A stretch of DNA of 64,000 nucleotides from Flavobacteriales bacterium (lineage in GTDB: Bacteria > Bacteroidota > Bacteroidia > Flavobacteriales_F > PHOS-HE28), in the NCBI GenBank assembly GCA_016713875.1, contig JADJOI010000003.1, positions 1 through 64,000 on the forward strand, written 5' to 3'. The notes under the pieces were generated by a model. That model had not been told where the DNA came from. It saw nothing but the letters and a program-made list of their open reading frames with translations, and did not search any database. Both the position numbers and the translations under genes were made by a program. Numbering within the stretch: position 1 is the first letter of the stretch; the number at the start of each line of letters is the position of its first letter. Positions 18,475-27,765 of the stretch are shown here, piece after piece.

Positions 18475-20595
18475 ATGCGACGCAGGCTAACCCTTGTCAT
18501 TGCTGTCTGCGCCGTGACCGCCATTGCAACTGGCGCTGCACTGTTGCAGTCTCAGAAACCGGGTGACAGGATAGGGTTGCCGTATAAGGCTCCATGTACT
18601 AGTCATGGTGACCGGTGTAATCTCTGTAGGGTTTACGAGAAGGAAGAAGCATATCGAAAGGGCAAGATCACGAAGGAGCAACTACTTCGTTTCATCGAGT
18701 CGGAGTTGGCATGGGAGCGAGATAGCTGCGGAACCGTATCTCCGATCTGCAGGGGTAAGCGCAATGTTTGCTATGACCGTAGTGCGCGATTCTCGGTACA
18801 TCGGGTCATATGGAATGGAACGAAATGCGATGAGTGCAAGACCACGGGGGTAGAATTGGTGAAGCCACAGTTGGAACGCGGGCCCGACAGGAAGAACAAG
18901 TTTGAAGTGGTCTTACGACCGACAAAGAAGCAGTTAGAGGAAGGCCGTATCGACGTTGATGAAGATCCTCTTTGGCTTGAGAACCGGCTGTACTATGAAT
19001 GGGAGGAATTGGACGATGCGGAGGTGGCGCCTCCGGATTATGGGATTGTCGTGCCTAGTGGGTATGATGACGTGGTTTGGCGACTTCTTCCGACACCCGG
19101 TGGCAATGTGAAGACCGACGTGATTGAGGGATTACCGGCCTCCGCATTTGACGATGCGGGTGGTTCCGGGGATTTCGTCACTCACCTGTCGCGGGCTGTG
19201 ATATGCGACCCGACTGCACGTATAGTCGAGGTGACAGGTGGGATCACTGGTACGATCGCTCGTATGGTGTTCGGCACTTACTTGAATCGTCCGTTTCTGT
19301 TCGGCGATGGATACTCAGGGAAGGGGGCATTGGAGACGTATCGAGTTGTAGAAGCAGGAGATGCTACGGGAGCAATCATCCAAAGCCTGAGCAGGGCGCC
19401 TGTTCAATCTGGACCACTACATGGGGTAATAAACTTGTGGTTGGCTAACGGTGCAGAGAAGCCTGCGGTAGTCAAAGGAGCCCTGAAGCATACCAACTTC
19501 CTTGAACAGGATCCCAAGACGGCGATCGGCAATCCCCAGACTGGCATGTCCTACTCATCTGACCTAGCGAAGAGGATAGCAGGTACCCAACCGGGCCAGC
19601 TGGATTATCTGTTTGATTCCAACGACCGTTATTACGTGAACACCCCAAGTACGCCGGTGCATTGGTTATCGGGCTTTAAGGGAAAGTATGGCATTGACCC
19701 GACTGGTCATTTGCACCTTCTTGCGATCGCCGATCCGAACCTGGGGATCATCACAGGTCAAGCCGCGCACGATAGCGTTCCCAATGTGCTCGTCTTCACC
19801 TACGGATCTTCGAAGAGCAAGGTGTACTCTTGGACATGGAAGAATGGAGAAGCGCCTACACAACGCCTCTTGATCGACGGTTCTGAACAGAAGTTCGAGC
19901 TAACCGATGAGATGCTCTCAGACTACGTTCAGGCACTTAATACAGCGGGCTGTTCTTCCGATGAAGACAGCTTGTTCATTGGGATGGCCCTTGGTCGAAT
20001 TAAGCGGGATGAAGTCGTTTGGCTTGATTGGTTTCGCGAAGGTGCTGGTGTGAATGACCGACTTGTGCTGTGTGCGGCCGGTAAGGTGCAGAAGGCGCGG
20101 GATGGCGTGATGTCAGTGTCCGTCACGAGGATCGGTGATGGGCGAACAGGTGTCAAGGTCCCATTGATTCTCAAGCTGACGGACGCGGGTAGTGAGCCGG
20201 TGGCCTTGCACGCCTTTAGGAAGCGGTATAGCTCAAACATGGGCTGGAAGAAGCCGACACTCTATGAGAAGGTCCTTGCCAATCCTGTACCTCAGGATTT
20301 CTGGCTGAGCCTTACTCCGGACAGAGTCGGTATTGTGACAGCCTTCCGCTCAAATCGTTACGTCTCGGTCTTCCTACAGGACAAGCGAAGGCGGTTTCAG
20401 TTTGGCCCTGACTTATGGGAAGACATGCGGGACAGCATAGCAGACGACCGACTCATTTACATACCTGGTGGAGCGCCAAATGACCCCGGTGTCCTTTTGA
20501 GGAGTTGCCTCAAGAACGAACACGGCTGGGAGCGCAACTATTGGCGGGCCAACCCTCTCGGTTATTTTGATCGCGTACCCAACTCACGCCTATGA
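18475..20595 (+). CDS. Unknown exported protein with Cys clusters, possible beta-propeller
   Basis: 706 residues. The N-terminus RRRLTLVIAVCAVTAIATGA is a signal anchor, followed by a C-T-S-H-x3-C-N-L-C cluster and three more cysteines before residue 100, possibly metal-binding. The remainder is strand-rich with recurring F-x-x-G / W-L-x-x-F segments (HLHLLAIADPNLGIITGQ, RLIYIPGGAPNDPGVLL) that suggest a propeller-like fold; this is an inference. The stop overlaps the next start (ATGA), so translation is probably coupled to the ExbB-like gene. Confidence 0.58.
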   Translation: MRRRLTLVIAVCAVTAIATGAALLQSQKPGDRIGLPYKAPCTSHGDRCNLCRVYEKEEAYRKGKITKEQLLRFIESELAWERDSCGTVSPICRGKRNVCYDRSARFSVHRVIWNGTKCDECKTTGVELVKPQLERGPDRKNKFEVVLRPTKKQLEEGRIDVDEDPLWLENRLYYEWEELDDAEVAPPDYGIVVPSGYDDVVWRLLPTPGGNVKTDVIEGLPASAFDDAGGSGDFVTHLSRAVICDPTARIVEVTGGITGTIARMVFGTYLNRPFLFGDGYSGKGALETYRVVEAGDATGAIIQSLSRAPVQSGPLHGVINLWLANGAEKPAVVKGALKHTNFLEQDPKTAIGNPQTGMSYSSDLAKRIAGTQPGQLDYLFDSNDRYYVNTPSTPVHWLSGFKGKYGIDPTGHLHLLAIADPNLGIITGQAAHDSVPNVLVFTYGSSKSKVYSWTWKNGEAPTQRLLIDGSEQKFELTDEMLSDYVQALNTAGCSSDEDSLFIGMALGRIKRDEVVWLDWFREGAGVNDRLVLCAAGKVQKARDGVMSVSVTRIGDGRTGVKVPLILKLTDAGSEPVALHAFRKRYSSNMGWKKPTLYEKVLANPVPQDFWLSLTPDRVGIVTAFRSNRYVSVFLQDKRRRFQFGPDLWEDMRDSIADDRLIYIPGGAPNDPGVLLRSCLKNEHGWERNYWRANPLGYFDRVPNSRL

Positions 20596-21902
20596 ACGCT
20601 CCACAGTCGAACAGTTCCAGTTCATGGATCGAGGCCCCGATGCTCCGGCTTTATGGGTCGAAGAGCGACAGCGATTCGCCGCTGGACGTGCCACGCAGGC
20701 TGGTCACGCGAAGTTGCATTGTGGCTATCATCCTTGGGGTCGTTCTTTCGAACCTCGTGCTTAACGGCCTATGGAAGTTGGCTGAAGCGAACCTGAAGTC
20801 GCAAGAGTTGAACTTGGGTGCATACGTGGACTTTGAGGACCCTGCTGACCCAAGAGTGCTGCGGGCGAAGAAGCTCCTGCCGCCTGAATTGCACAACAAG
20901 GTGAAGCCGGAGCAACTCATCAATGACCCCGATGTTGATTCACTACTGCGCGATGACGTGATCACGTATGCGGACGCGGAAACCTTCTTGAGTGCGGTGG
21001 CGGGCTGGGACAGAGACAACTCACCAGCCTCGGTACTGTTGATCGGAAATCTTCGATACGACTACTTGGGCATCGCGCCTTTGTTCGACCCCGAGCCTCC
21101 GTCTGAAGTTCTCGGTAGAAGCGAGTACGATAGGCCCAATTTCAGGAGCATTTCGGTTCTTGAGGGTCGTGACTTGAAGTACGCGCTGGGCATGGAGCTT
21201 GTAACCCGGTTACGAGAGAAGCTCACAACCAACTACTTCACTCCAAGGAGGATGCTCCAGGCCCTTGGTGGTGCAATCCAGACCATTACGTTCATCATTG
21301 CGATCTGGGGCTTGCTCATCGTCCTCTTGCGTTGGTATTGGTTGCTGATCCAGCAGCGGGTACTCCACACGGGCAGACTCATCGTGGACCAGGAGCGGCC
21401 GGAGGGTGTATGGGAAGTGCTTACGACGAAACCTGACAGATCGCCGCTCTTCAGTGAGTACATCGAACGATACGGGGATGCATTCGTAGCGGTGCGCTTC
21501 CTTCGGGAGGCGATTGCCAGCAATGCGATCGCCACTGAGGCGCCACGGTCATTTGTGGATGACCGAGTTGACCTGATGGAGAGCCGTGTGCTCAAAGGAG
21601 AGTACCTCTTGCTGGACTACATCAACTATGCGATCCCGAATCTGGGTTTCATCGGCACAATTCTAGGGATCATCAAAAGCATGCAAAGTGTAGTAGGCAT
21701 TCTGAAAAGCAGTGGTGTGTTGGACATGGTTGAGGCATTTGACAAGGTTGGTGGCGCATTGGGCCTGGCTTTCGACACAACCTTCGTTAGCTTGGTCTGG
21801 GTCCTAGTCCTCAGCTTCATGATAGCCCGTTTGCAGAAGCGTGAAGCGGAACTGTTCGATGCCTTGCGGGAGAAAGGAGTGCTCTTCTTGGACCGCAAGT
21901 GA
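20592..21902 (+). CDS. MotA/TolQ/ExbB-family proton channel subunit
   Basis: 436 residues. Membrane segments occur near residues 38-58 (IVAIILGVVLSNLVLNGL) and 215-245 (IIAIWGLLIVLLRWYWLLI). A C-terminal pair follows: NYAIPNLGFIGTILGIIKSM and LGLAFDTTFVSLVWVLVLSF. The last two are the signature of the MotA/TolQ/ExbB channel (P-x-x-G-x-x-G-T-x-x-G and A-x-x-T). A ~140-residue periplasmic insert follows TM1. It would conduct ions to power an envelope machine with the two ExbD-like proteins encoded next. The domain also occurs in Zorya defence (ZorA), but the long C-terminal tail of ZorA is absent. Confidence 0.82.
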   Translation: MNAPQSNSSSSWIEAPMLRLYGSKSDSDSPLDVPRRLVTRSCIVAIILGVVLSNLVLNGLWKLAEANLKSQELNLGAYVDFEDPADPRVLRAKKLLPPELHNKVKPEQLINDPDVDSLLRDDVITYADAETFLSAVAGWDRDNSPASVLLIGNLRYDYLGIAPLFDPEPPSEVLGRSEYDRPNFRSISVLEGRDLKYALGMELVTRLREKLTTNYFTPRRMLQALGGAIQTITFIIAIWGLLIVLLRWYWLLIQQRVLHTGRLIVDQERPEGVWEVLTTKPDRSPLFSEYIERYGDAFVAVRFLREAIASNAIATEAPRSFVDDRVDLMESRVLKGEYLLLDYINYAIPNLGFIGTILGIIKSMQSVVGILKSSGVLDMVEAFDKVGGALGLAFDTTFVSLVWVLVLSFMIARLQKREAELFDALREKGVLFLDRK

Positions 21903-21920
21903 TCCCTTCCAACAGAAGAA

Positions 21921-22496
21921 ATGGGGCGCAAGCGAGAAGCATTCGGATTGAGTTTGCTGGACGTTCTGAGTAACGCACTGGTGGGTGCTATCGTGCTCAT
22001 GCTCATCGCTTCGATGTTTACCCGTGTACTCAGCGATACGGCTGTGATCGACGACGCAGGCGACAGTGACATACAAACGCTGCAACTGGTTAAGCCCACC
22101 GATAAGCGGCGCAGCGATTATGTCTTGAACATTGCGCTGACCATGAAGGGAGGCATTGACGTCCCGTACGAGGTAGTGCCGGAGTTGATCGAAGGAATCG
22201 ACCCTCTTGCCTTTGACACCTGTGTTGAAGTGCTACGCGGGGCTTATGGTGATTCACTTTGGTTGATCACACGCTCTTGTACCTGGCCACATGGTGCCTG
22301 GGGGGTAAGGGTTCGTGCCCTGGGGTCGGCCCGGGATGTACCGGATTCCGCCTTGGTGCATTACAATCTGGGAGTCAATCCCATTGGTGAGAACTACAAC
22401 AGACGATTGGGTGTCCCCCCGTCCTTCGATACGAAGTATTTGATCGAGATCAAGGAGGGTTGCCGGGATTCCGTGCCTTGTATCACTACCTACTGA
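21921..22496 (+). CDS. ExbD/TolR-like single-TM partner, first copy
   Basis: 191 residues. The short cytoplasmic start leads into GLSLLDVLSNALVGAIVLML, one membrane helix with an Asp at its head where ExbD/TolR/MotB carry the proton-binding Asp. The rest is a periplasmic domain of ~150 residues without OmpA-like peptidoglycan motifs. It overlaps the next gene by one base (TGATG) and lies 18 bp after the channel subunit. The shared L-D-V-x-S-N-A-L motif with the next protein shows the two are paralogues. Confidence 0.72.
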   Translation: MGRKREAFGLSLLDVLSNALVGAIVLMLIASMFTRVLSDTAVIDDAGDSDIQTLQLVKPTDKRRSDYVLNIALTMKGGIDVPYEVVPELIEGIDPLAFDTCVEVLRGAYGDSLWLITRSCTWPHGAWGVRVRALGSARDVPDSALVHYNLGVNPIGENYNRRLGVPPSFDTKYLIEIKEGCRDSVPCITTY

Positions 22497-23188
22497 TGAA
22501 GGCGCGCATCGATAGCTTCATTTCACGCAAGTCGCGGACCGCGATCGGGCTTTCAATGCTTGATGTCATCAGCAACGCCCTGGCCAGCATCATTTTGCTG
22601 TTCTTCGTCTTGGTGGCACTCAGAGCACTACCCCCGCCGCCCGAACGAGTAATGGGCGTATTGATCGTGGACTATGAGGTGACTTGGGATGCCATGGCTG
22701 AGAACGACATCCGCAAACGCCAGCCTGAGATCGAGATCGGGTTGCGCGGCCCGGATTTCCGAGACGTGCAGCCGCAGCCGCGCTTTGGGTCAGCCGTTGA
22801 ATCGACCGTGGGCGATCACGCTTTCGATACTGGGGAAGCGAAACGGATTAGTGGTGTTTGGCCAACTGCGAAGGTGCTTCAGTCAGCAGAACCAGGTCGC
22901 GTACTAAAACGCGTATTCTATCTGAACCCTGAGTGCCCTTCTGGACAGAATCCGTGTACGTGGGAAGCTTCAATGGTCTATGTAGATGACACCGCCTTCT
23001 ATGACCTTGGATTCGACAAGCTGCCGGATGCGACCATGCGGATACAAGCGTGGTTCGTAAAGCCTGCCCAAGGAGAGCTGCTCAAGCGAGCCGATACTAC
23101 CGTTTGCCCAACGCGATTTCCGACGGAGCTCAAAACATGGGAGTTCACCATTCCCACCTACCAGCGCGTCGAAGTGGCAGGTCACTAG
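22496..23188 (+). CDS. ExbD/TolR-like single-TM partner, second copy
   Basis: About 230 residues. Start ATG at 22496 overlaps the previous stop. The helix AIGLSMLDVISNALASIILL carries the same L-D-V-x-S-N-A motif as the upstream protein, then a Pro-rich neck (LPPPPERV) and a periplasmic domain with two pairs of cysteines (NPECPSGQNPCTW). Two different ExbD-like subunits on one channel suggest a heteromeric 5:2-type motor with one of each; that stoichiometry is inferred from known ExbBD/MotAB structures. Confidence 0.72.
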   Translation: MKARIDSFISRKSRTAIGLSMLDVISNALASIILLFFVLVALRALPPPPERVMGVLIVDYEVTWDAMAENDIRKRQPEIEIGLRGPDFRDVQPQPRFGSAVESTVGDHAFDTGEAKRISGVWPTAKVLQSAEPGRVLKRVFYLNPECPSGQNPCTWEASMVYVDDTAFYDLGFDKLPDATMRIQAWFVKPAQGELLKRADTTVCPTRFPTELKTWEFTIPTYQRVEVAGH

Positions 23189-23201
23189 CCCAAGATTCAA
23201 G

Positions 23202-24017
23202 ATGACTAAGGAACAAGCTGTCATTCTTCTGGGCTTGGCCCCAGGATGCACCAATGAACAAGTTCTGCGGCGGTATAATGAACTTCGTACGAAGGTAAAA
23301 TTACAGTCGGTTGATGCTTTACGCAGAGGTGAACAGATGGACCTGAGTTCCCAATCTGCGCGGTTTGCAGAGCTTCAAGCCGCTTATGTTGTGGTCTGTC
23401 CTGAAGTACCATTGCCTGATGAGTGGATCGTAGGTTCTTGGGGAGCATGGGGGCCTTGGAAGGCAAACAAGCGCGAGCGAAGACGTACAATAGTCGCACA
23501 GGGCAGCCCGGATCCCGATGCGAAACCCGACGAATCTGAGCATGAGATTCGGGAACCGAAGAAGCCGGTCATTGAGTCGCTCAAGCAACGATTTCTTGTC
23601 ACGGTCAATCTAACCCCAGCATGGATTTTGACAGTGTTGTTTACCTGGTTAGTCGCTGTTCACATAGCGGCAATCGTGCTTTTTTCGGGCTCGGATTCCA
23701 CAGCATCGGAAGAGGTCCATTCTCCCGATGATTACGGCTCCGCAGAGCGGCATCAAGCCGAAGCAGAAAGTACGGAACACCCATCATTGTTTTACTCTCC
23801 CGTCTACGAACGTGTTCATATGAAGACCTATGGGCGCGAGGTGAAGTCGGTCAAACTGGTGACTACAACTGGACCGCATGTGGAACGGGACATGCTCATC
23901 ATAGATGGACCTGACGGGAACATCAACATGAACTATGTCGACACAGGACTCTACATCTTTCACGTGGAATTTCAGGACGGTACAAAGTTGGAACAGCCAC
24001 TATACGTTTGGCGCTAG
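23202..24017 (+). CDS. Single-TM protein with J-domain-like N-terminus
   Basis: 271 residues. TKEQAVILLGLAPGCTNEQV followed by LRRYNELRTKVK resembles a DnaJ helical hairpin but lacks the H-P-D motif, so it is J-like at best. A charged linker leads to the helix LTPAWILTVLFTWLVAVHIA and a periplasmic C-terminal domain ending in DTGLYIFHVEFQDGTKLEQ, a beta-sandwich-like tail. Last gene of the ExbB-like series; 13 bp after the second ExbD-like gene. It could be an adaptor between cytoplasm and envelope. Confidence 0.62.
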   Translation: MTKEQAVILLGLAPGCTNEQVLRRYNELRTKVKLQSVDALRRGEQMDLSSQSARFAELQAAYVVVCPEVPLPDEWIVGSWGAWGPWKANKRERRRTIVAQGSPDPDAKPDESEHEIREPKKPVIESLKQRFLVTVNLTPAWILTVLFTWLVAVHIAAIVLFSGSDSTASEEVHSPDDYGSAERHQAEAESTEHPSLFYSPVYERVHMKTYGREVKSVKLVTTTGPHVERDMLIIDGPDGNINMNYVDTGLYIFHVEFQDGTKLEQPLYVWR

Positions 24018-24065
24018 ACGAGTTTGCGGTAGTCGCGCGATAGGCTCATTCGCGTGAGCGGGCGA

Positions 24066-24173
24066 AGCGGCAGCCCGGCGCAGGCAGGGCCTTGCGGATG
24101 CGCGCAACGAGGAGGCGACGAAGGAGCCCCCGCAGTGCCGCAGCCGCTGGCCCTGACATGTCCGGCTAAAGCG
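24066..24173 (-). repeat. GC-rich tail-associated repeat, copy 2
   Basis: Reverse complement matches the repeat at 32607-32718 over ~108 bp (starts GCTTTAGCCGGAC, ends GCGCCGGGCTGCCGCT). It lies between the last gene of the envelope cluster and the icmF tail beginning at 24231, in inverted orientation to that tail. No ORF of interest. Confidence 0.8.
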
Positions 24174-24230
24174 TAGCACGCGACCCGCGCGGAGATGTGT
24201 GGGTGAGCGAGGGGCACGCCCAAACAACTC

Positions 24231-25234
24231 GCAGCAGTACTATCGACCAGAAGGTCCGCAACTTCTACAGCGTCAGCATCAGCGGCTACCACATCGCGGA
24301 GGCCGGGGCCAACCCCATCTCGCAGCTCGCCTTCACCCTGGCCAACGGCTTCACTTACGTGGAGTACTACCTGAGCCGGGGCATGGACATCAACGCCTTC
24401 GCGCCGAACCTGAGCTTCTTCTTCAGCAACGGCATGGACCCCGAGTACGCCGTGATGGGCCGTGTGGCGCGCCGCCTCTGGGCCAAGGCGCTCAAGCACC
24501 GCTACGGCGCCGACGAACGCAGCCAGATGCTCAAGTACCACATCCAGACCAGCGGCCGCAGCCTCCACGCGCAGGAGATCGACTTCAACGACATCCGCAC
24601 CACCTTGCAGGCGCTCTACGCCATCTACGACAACTGCAACTCGCTGCACACGAACGCCTACGACGAAGCAATCACAACACCGACTGAAGAGAGTGTTCGC
24701 AGGGCGATGGCGATCCAGTTGATAATCAACAAGGAGTTGGGATTGGCGAAGAACGAGAACCCCTTGCAAGGCTCATTCATCATTGAAGAGTTGACGGACC
24801 TGGTGGAGGAAGCGGTATTAACGGAGTTCGATCGGATCACGGAACGGGGCGGTGTGCTCGGTGCGATGGAAACGATGTACCAGCGTAGCAGGATACAGGA
24901 AGAGAGCTTGTACTACGAGACCCTGAAGCACACGGGAGAGTATCCCATCATCGGAGTGAACACCTTCCTATCGAGCAAGGGTTCGCCGACGATCTTGCCG
25001 AAAGAAGTCATACGCGCAACAGAGGAAGAGAAGGAGGCTCAGATAGCGACCGTCGAGAACTTGAAGCAGGCGTACTCGGAAGAGGCGGCGAAGGCGATCA
25101 AGGATCTACAGCAAGCCGCGATACGCAATGAGAACATGTTCGCTGTCTTGATGGAAGCGACGAAGTATTGTTCGTTGGGGCAACTGACTGCTGCCATGTT
25201 CGAGGTTGGTGGGCAGTACAGGAGGAATATGTGA
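24231..25234 (+). repeat. icmF 3'-end copy A (1004 bp)
   Basis: Matches icmF 14768-15773. Homology begins at GCAGCAGTAC and runs to the stop, with a 2-bp deficit at the junction, so the internal frame is open but has no proper start. The first ~430 bp are nearly identical to icmF. From about 24665 to the end codon choice shifts to the AT-richer style also seen at the end of the full icmF gene. Protein markers NLKQAY and FAVLMEATKY are shared with the full gene and differ from tails B and D. Not expected to be a functional mutase. Confidence 0.92.
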
Positions 25235-25241
25235 ACGGCGA

Positions 25242-25847
25242 ATGAGCAGGCTTTTCAAGACCGCGCAACTACAAAGAGAGCTCGATCGATCGGCGGCCAA
25301 ACGCACGTTCACGAGCGGTTCGGAACTGATGCGCTCTGGTGATCGGGTTTCACATGTCCCCATCGTCGTGACCGGGACCATCCGGGTGCTCATGAAGAAC
25401 GACAATGGGCTTGAGCGATATCTCTATCACATTTTCCCGGGTGAAACCTGCGCCATGGCGATCCACTCATGCCAGCAGCATGTGGGCAGTATCGTGCGTG
25501 CCGTGGTCGATGGCGAAGCGGAACTACGGATGGTGCCTGCCCACTGTATGGCGGAGTGGATGAAATACCCGGAATGGAGTGCCTACATCAATGCGGCGCA
25601 AGCGCACCGTTTTGGCGATCTGCTACAGGTGGTTGAGTATGCGGTCTTCAAAAAGCTGGACGATCAGTTGTGGCATTACTTGATCCAGCGCGCGAAAGCG
25701 GCGGGATCCCAAGAGCTGCACATCACTCAGGAGTTGATCGCTGCTGAACTCGGCACCTCGCGCGAAGCGATCACTCGGCGCCTACTGCTGATGCAGGAGC
25801 GCGGCATTATCACAGTGGGCCGAAAATGCATCCGGGTCTTGAATTAA
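25242..25847 (+). CDS. Crp/Fnr-family transcriptional regulator
   Basis: About 200 residues. An N-terminal cyclic-nucleotide-binding-like barrel (FTSGSELMRSGDRVSHVPIV, HIFPGETCAMAI) is followed by a C-terminal winged HTH (ITQELIAAELGTSREAITRR, ERGIITVGRKCIRV). No Fnr-type Cys cluster. Start at 25242, 7 bp after tail A ends; the longer reading from 25206 lies within the tail. Likely controls the downstream oxidase/Cys-rich group, though that is only positional inference. Confidence 0.85.
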   Translation: MSRLFKTAQLQRELDRSAAKRTFTSGSELMRSGDRVSHVPIVVTGTIRVLMKNDNGLERYLYHIFPGETCAMAIHSCQQHVGSIVRAVVDGEAELRMVPAHCMAEWMKYPEWSAYINAAQAHRFGDLLQVVEYAVFKKLDDQLWHYLIQRAKAAGSQELHITQELIAAELGTSREAITRRLLLMQERGIITVGRKCIRVLN

Positions 25848-25995
25848 TAGGCCGCTTTTGCGGTAGACAGGAATCCAAGTCTTGGACGTTATTGCCTTCG
25901 GTCGCGTGATCGCGATCACGGAGGGCAGGGGAGCTACGGTAATAGTATTGTGGTCAGGAAAGCCATACACGATCAAGATGAAGCACACGATCAAG

Positions 25996-27702
25996 ATGAA
26001 GCACACACTCGTTTGCGGGCTGTTCACCCATGCGGCAGTATCACTCGCACAGAACCCGTTGCCTATACCCGACACGCTGTCTGGAGCGGACATCAACCTC
26101 GTGATACAGGAGGGAACGTATGAGTTCCACGCAGGTGAAGTGGTGAACACCTATGGCTACAATGGCGACCTGCTTGGCCCCACGCTGATCCTTCAACAAG
26201 GCATGCCGGTAACGTTGAATGTGAGCAACACGCTGCCCGACCTCACTACCACGCATTGGCACGGACTGCATGTGAGCGCTGAGAACGATGGGGGCCCGCA
26301 TTCGTTGATAGCGCCGGGTACCACGTGGTCGCCTTCATTCACCGTATTGGACAAAGCCAGCACGTTCTGGTACCATCCACACGGCCATGGCCTCACGGAT
26401 TTCCAAGTGAGCATGGGTCTCGCCGGTATGATCATCGTGCGCGATGCGGAAGAGGCAGCCCTTCAACTGCCGCGCGAATATGGCGTGGACGATATTCCCT
26501 TGGTCTTGCAAACAAAAGCGATCGTGGGCGGGCAGATCATGTTGCACACCGGGCTCGACAGCGTGGTGCTGGCGAACGGCGTACGCGATGCCTACAAGGA
26601 ATTGCCCGCACAAGTGGTGCGCCTGCGTTGCCTGAACGGAGCCAGCGAGCGCACCTTTCTGCTCGGTTTCAGCAACGGGATGTCGTTCCATGTGATCGGT
26701 ACCGACGGTGGCCTGCTTGCAGCGCCAGTGTCCTTGACGCGATTGCGCTTGATGCCCGGAGAACGGGTTGAACTGCTCGTGGACCTGGTGGGTATGACCG
26801 GACAGGCGTTCCAATTGATGAGTTATGGGGCGGAACTGCCCGATGGCATCATCGGCTCGGCGCAGGTGAGCATGGGCGGGGCCACATTGGATGGGTATGA
26901 AGACAACGCCCTGAACGGGGCCAACTTCCCGCTGGTGAGCTTTACGGTCGGCTCGGCGACGGTGGATCCCGTCACCATCCTTCCATCAGCGCTCGCCACG
27001 GTTGTGCCATACCTGGAAGCGAACGCTACGGTTACCCGCACATTCACCCTCGCGCCCGAAGTCATGGGACCGCTCGGGGCGATCGAAGGCCCCTTCGAGA
27101 TCAACGGCAACCTCTTCGACATGGATATGATCAATGAGACCATCCAGCTGGGCGCTACGGAGATCTGGGAGTTCCAGAACAACACGGGGGTGACGCATCC
27201 CATCCACATCCACGACATCCAGTTCAACATCCTCGAACGTGATGGTGTGGCGCCCGATCCTTGGGAAAGCGGCTGGAAGGATGTGGTGATGGTACCCGGC
27301 CTTCAAGGTTCTGTACGCGTGATCACACGCTTCGATGATTTCGCCGATCCCGATATGCCGTACATGTACCACTGCCACCTGCTCATGCACGAGGACGAAG
27401 GCATGATGGGCCAGTTCCTCGTGGTGGACCCCAATGGCATCGGCGAAGCCGGACGCTTGGCTTCCATCGACTTGTGGCCCAACCCGGCGAACGATGCGCT
27501 GTGGGCGCAGTGGCCGGGGCAAGTGATCACGCAGGTGATGGTGCTCGATGCTTCGGGTCGCACGGTAGCTACCGCATTCGCGAACACGGCCAATGAGCGG
27601 GCGCGGATCAACACCTCGGCGCTGAACCCCGGATCGTACACCGTACTCCTCGCCAACCGCACTGGAAACAATACGAGGGGCCGGTTCATCATTGCTCGTT
27701 AG
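25996..27702 (+). CDS. Multicopper oxidase with T9SS sorting domain
   Basis: All four copper-binding segments are present: THWHGLHVSA, WYHPHGHG, THPIHIHDIQF and YHCHLLMHEDEGMM, giving T1, T2 and T3 sites. The overall layout is CotA/bilirubin-oxidase-like. The N-terminal signal MKHTLVCGLFTHAAVSLA and the C-terminal LWPNPANDALWAQ ... GSYTVLLANR sorting domain indicate export and surface attachment through T9SS. Probable roles are cuprous oxidation or phenolic oxidation. An 18-bp tandem duplication at the start makes two possible ATGs (25978 and 25996); the second gives the cleaner signal peptide. Confidence 0.9.
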   Translation: MKHTLVCGLFTHAAVSLAQNPLPIPDTLSGADINLVIQEGTYEFHAGEVVNTYGYNGDLLGPTLILQQGMPVTLNVSNTLPDLTTTHWHGLHVSAENDGGPHSLIAPGTTWSPSFTVLDKASTFWYHPHGHGLTDFQVSMGLAGMIIVRDAEEAALQLPREYGVDDIPLVLQTKAIVGGQIMLHTGLDSVVLANGVRDAYKELPAQVVRLRCLNGASERTFLLGFSNGMSFHVIGTDGGLLAAPVSLTRLRLMPGERVELLVDLVGMTGQAFQLMSYGAELPDGIIGSAQVSMGGATLDGYEDNALNGANFPLVSFTVGSATVDPVTILPSALATVVPYLEANATVTRTFTLAPEVMGPLGAIEGPFEINGNLFDMDMINETIQLGATEIWEFQNNTGVTHPIHIHDIQFNILERDGVAPDPWESGWKDVVMVPGLQGSVRVITRFDDFADPDMPYMYHCHLLMHEDEGMMGQFLVVDPNGIGEAGRLASIDLWPNPANDALWAQWPGQVITQVMVLDASGRTVATAFANTANERARINTSALNPGSYTVLLANRTGNNTRGRFIIAR

Positions 27703-27765
27703 ACCAAGTCCTTGCTGCCAACAGACCAACAACCCGACAACGAACACATCATCAACCAACAACAC

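Noticed and set aside
16329..24017. Zorya phage-defence system
   Set aside because: An ExbB/MotA-like subunit and ExbD-like subunits are present, but the ZorA tail, the OmpA-like domain of ZorB and any ZorC/D/E are missing, so it is only described as channel-like.
24197..25234. Open frame of 345 codons read as a second methylmalonyl/isobutyryl-CoA mutase
   Set aside because: It is only the 3' quarter of icmF, out of frame at its junction and without the substrate-binding and B12 domains, so it is listed as a repeat.
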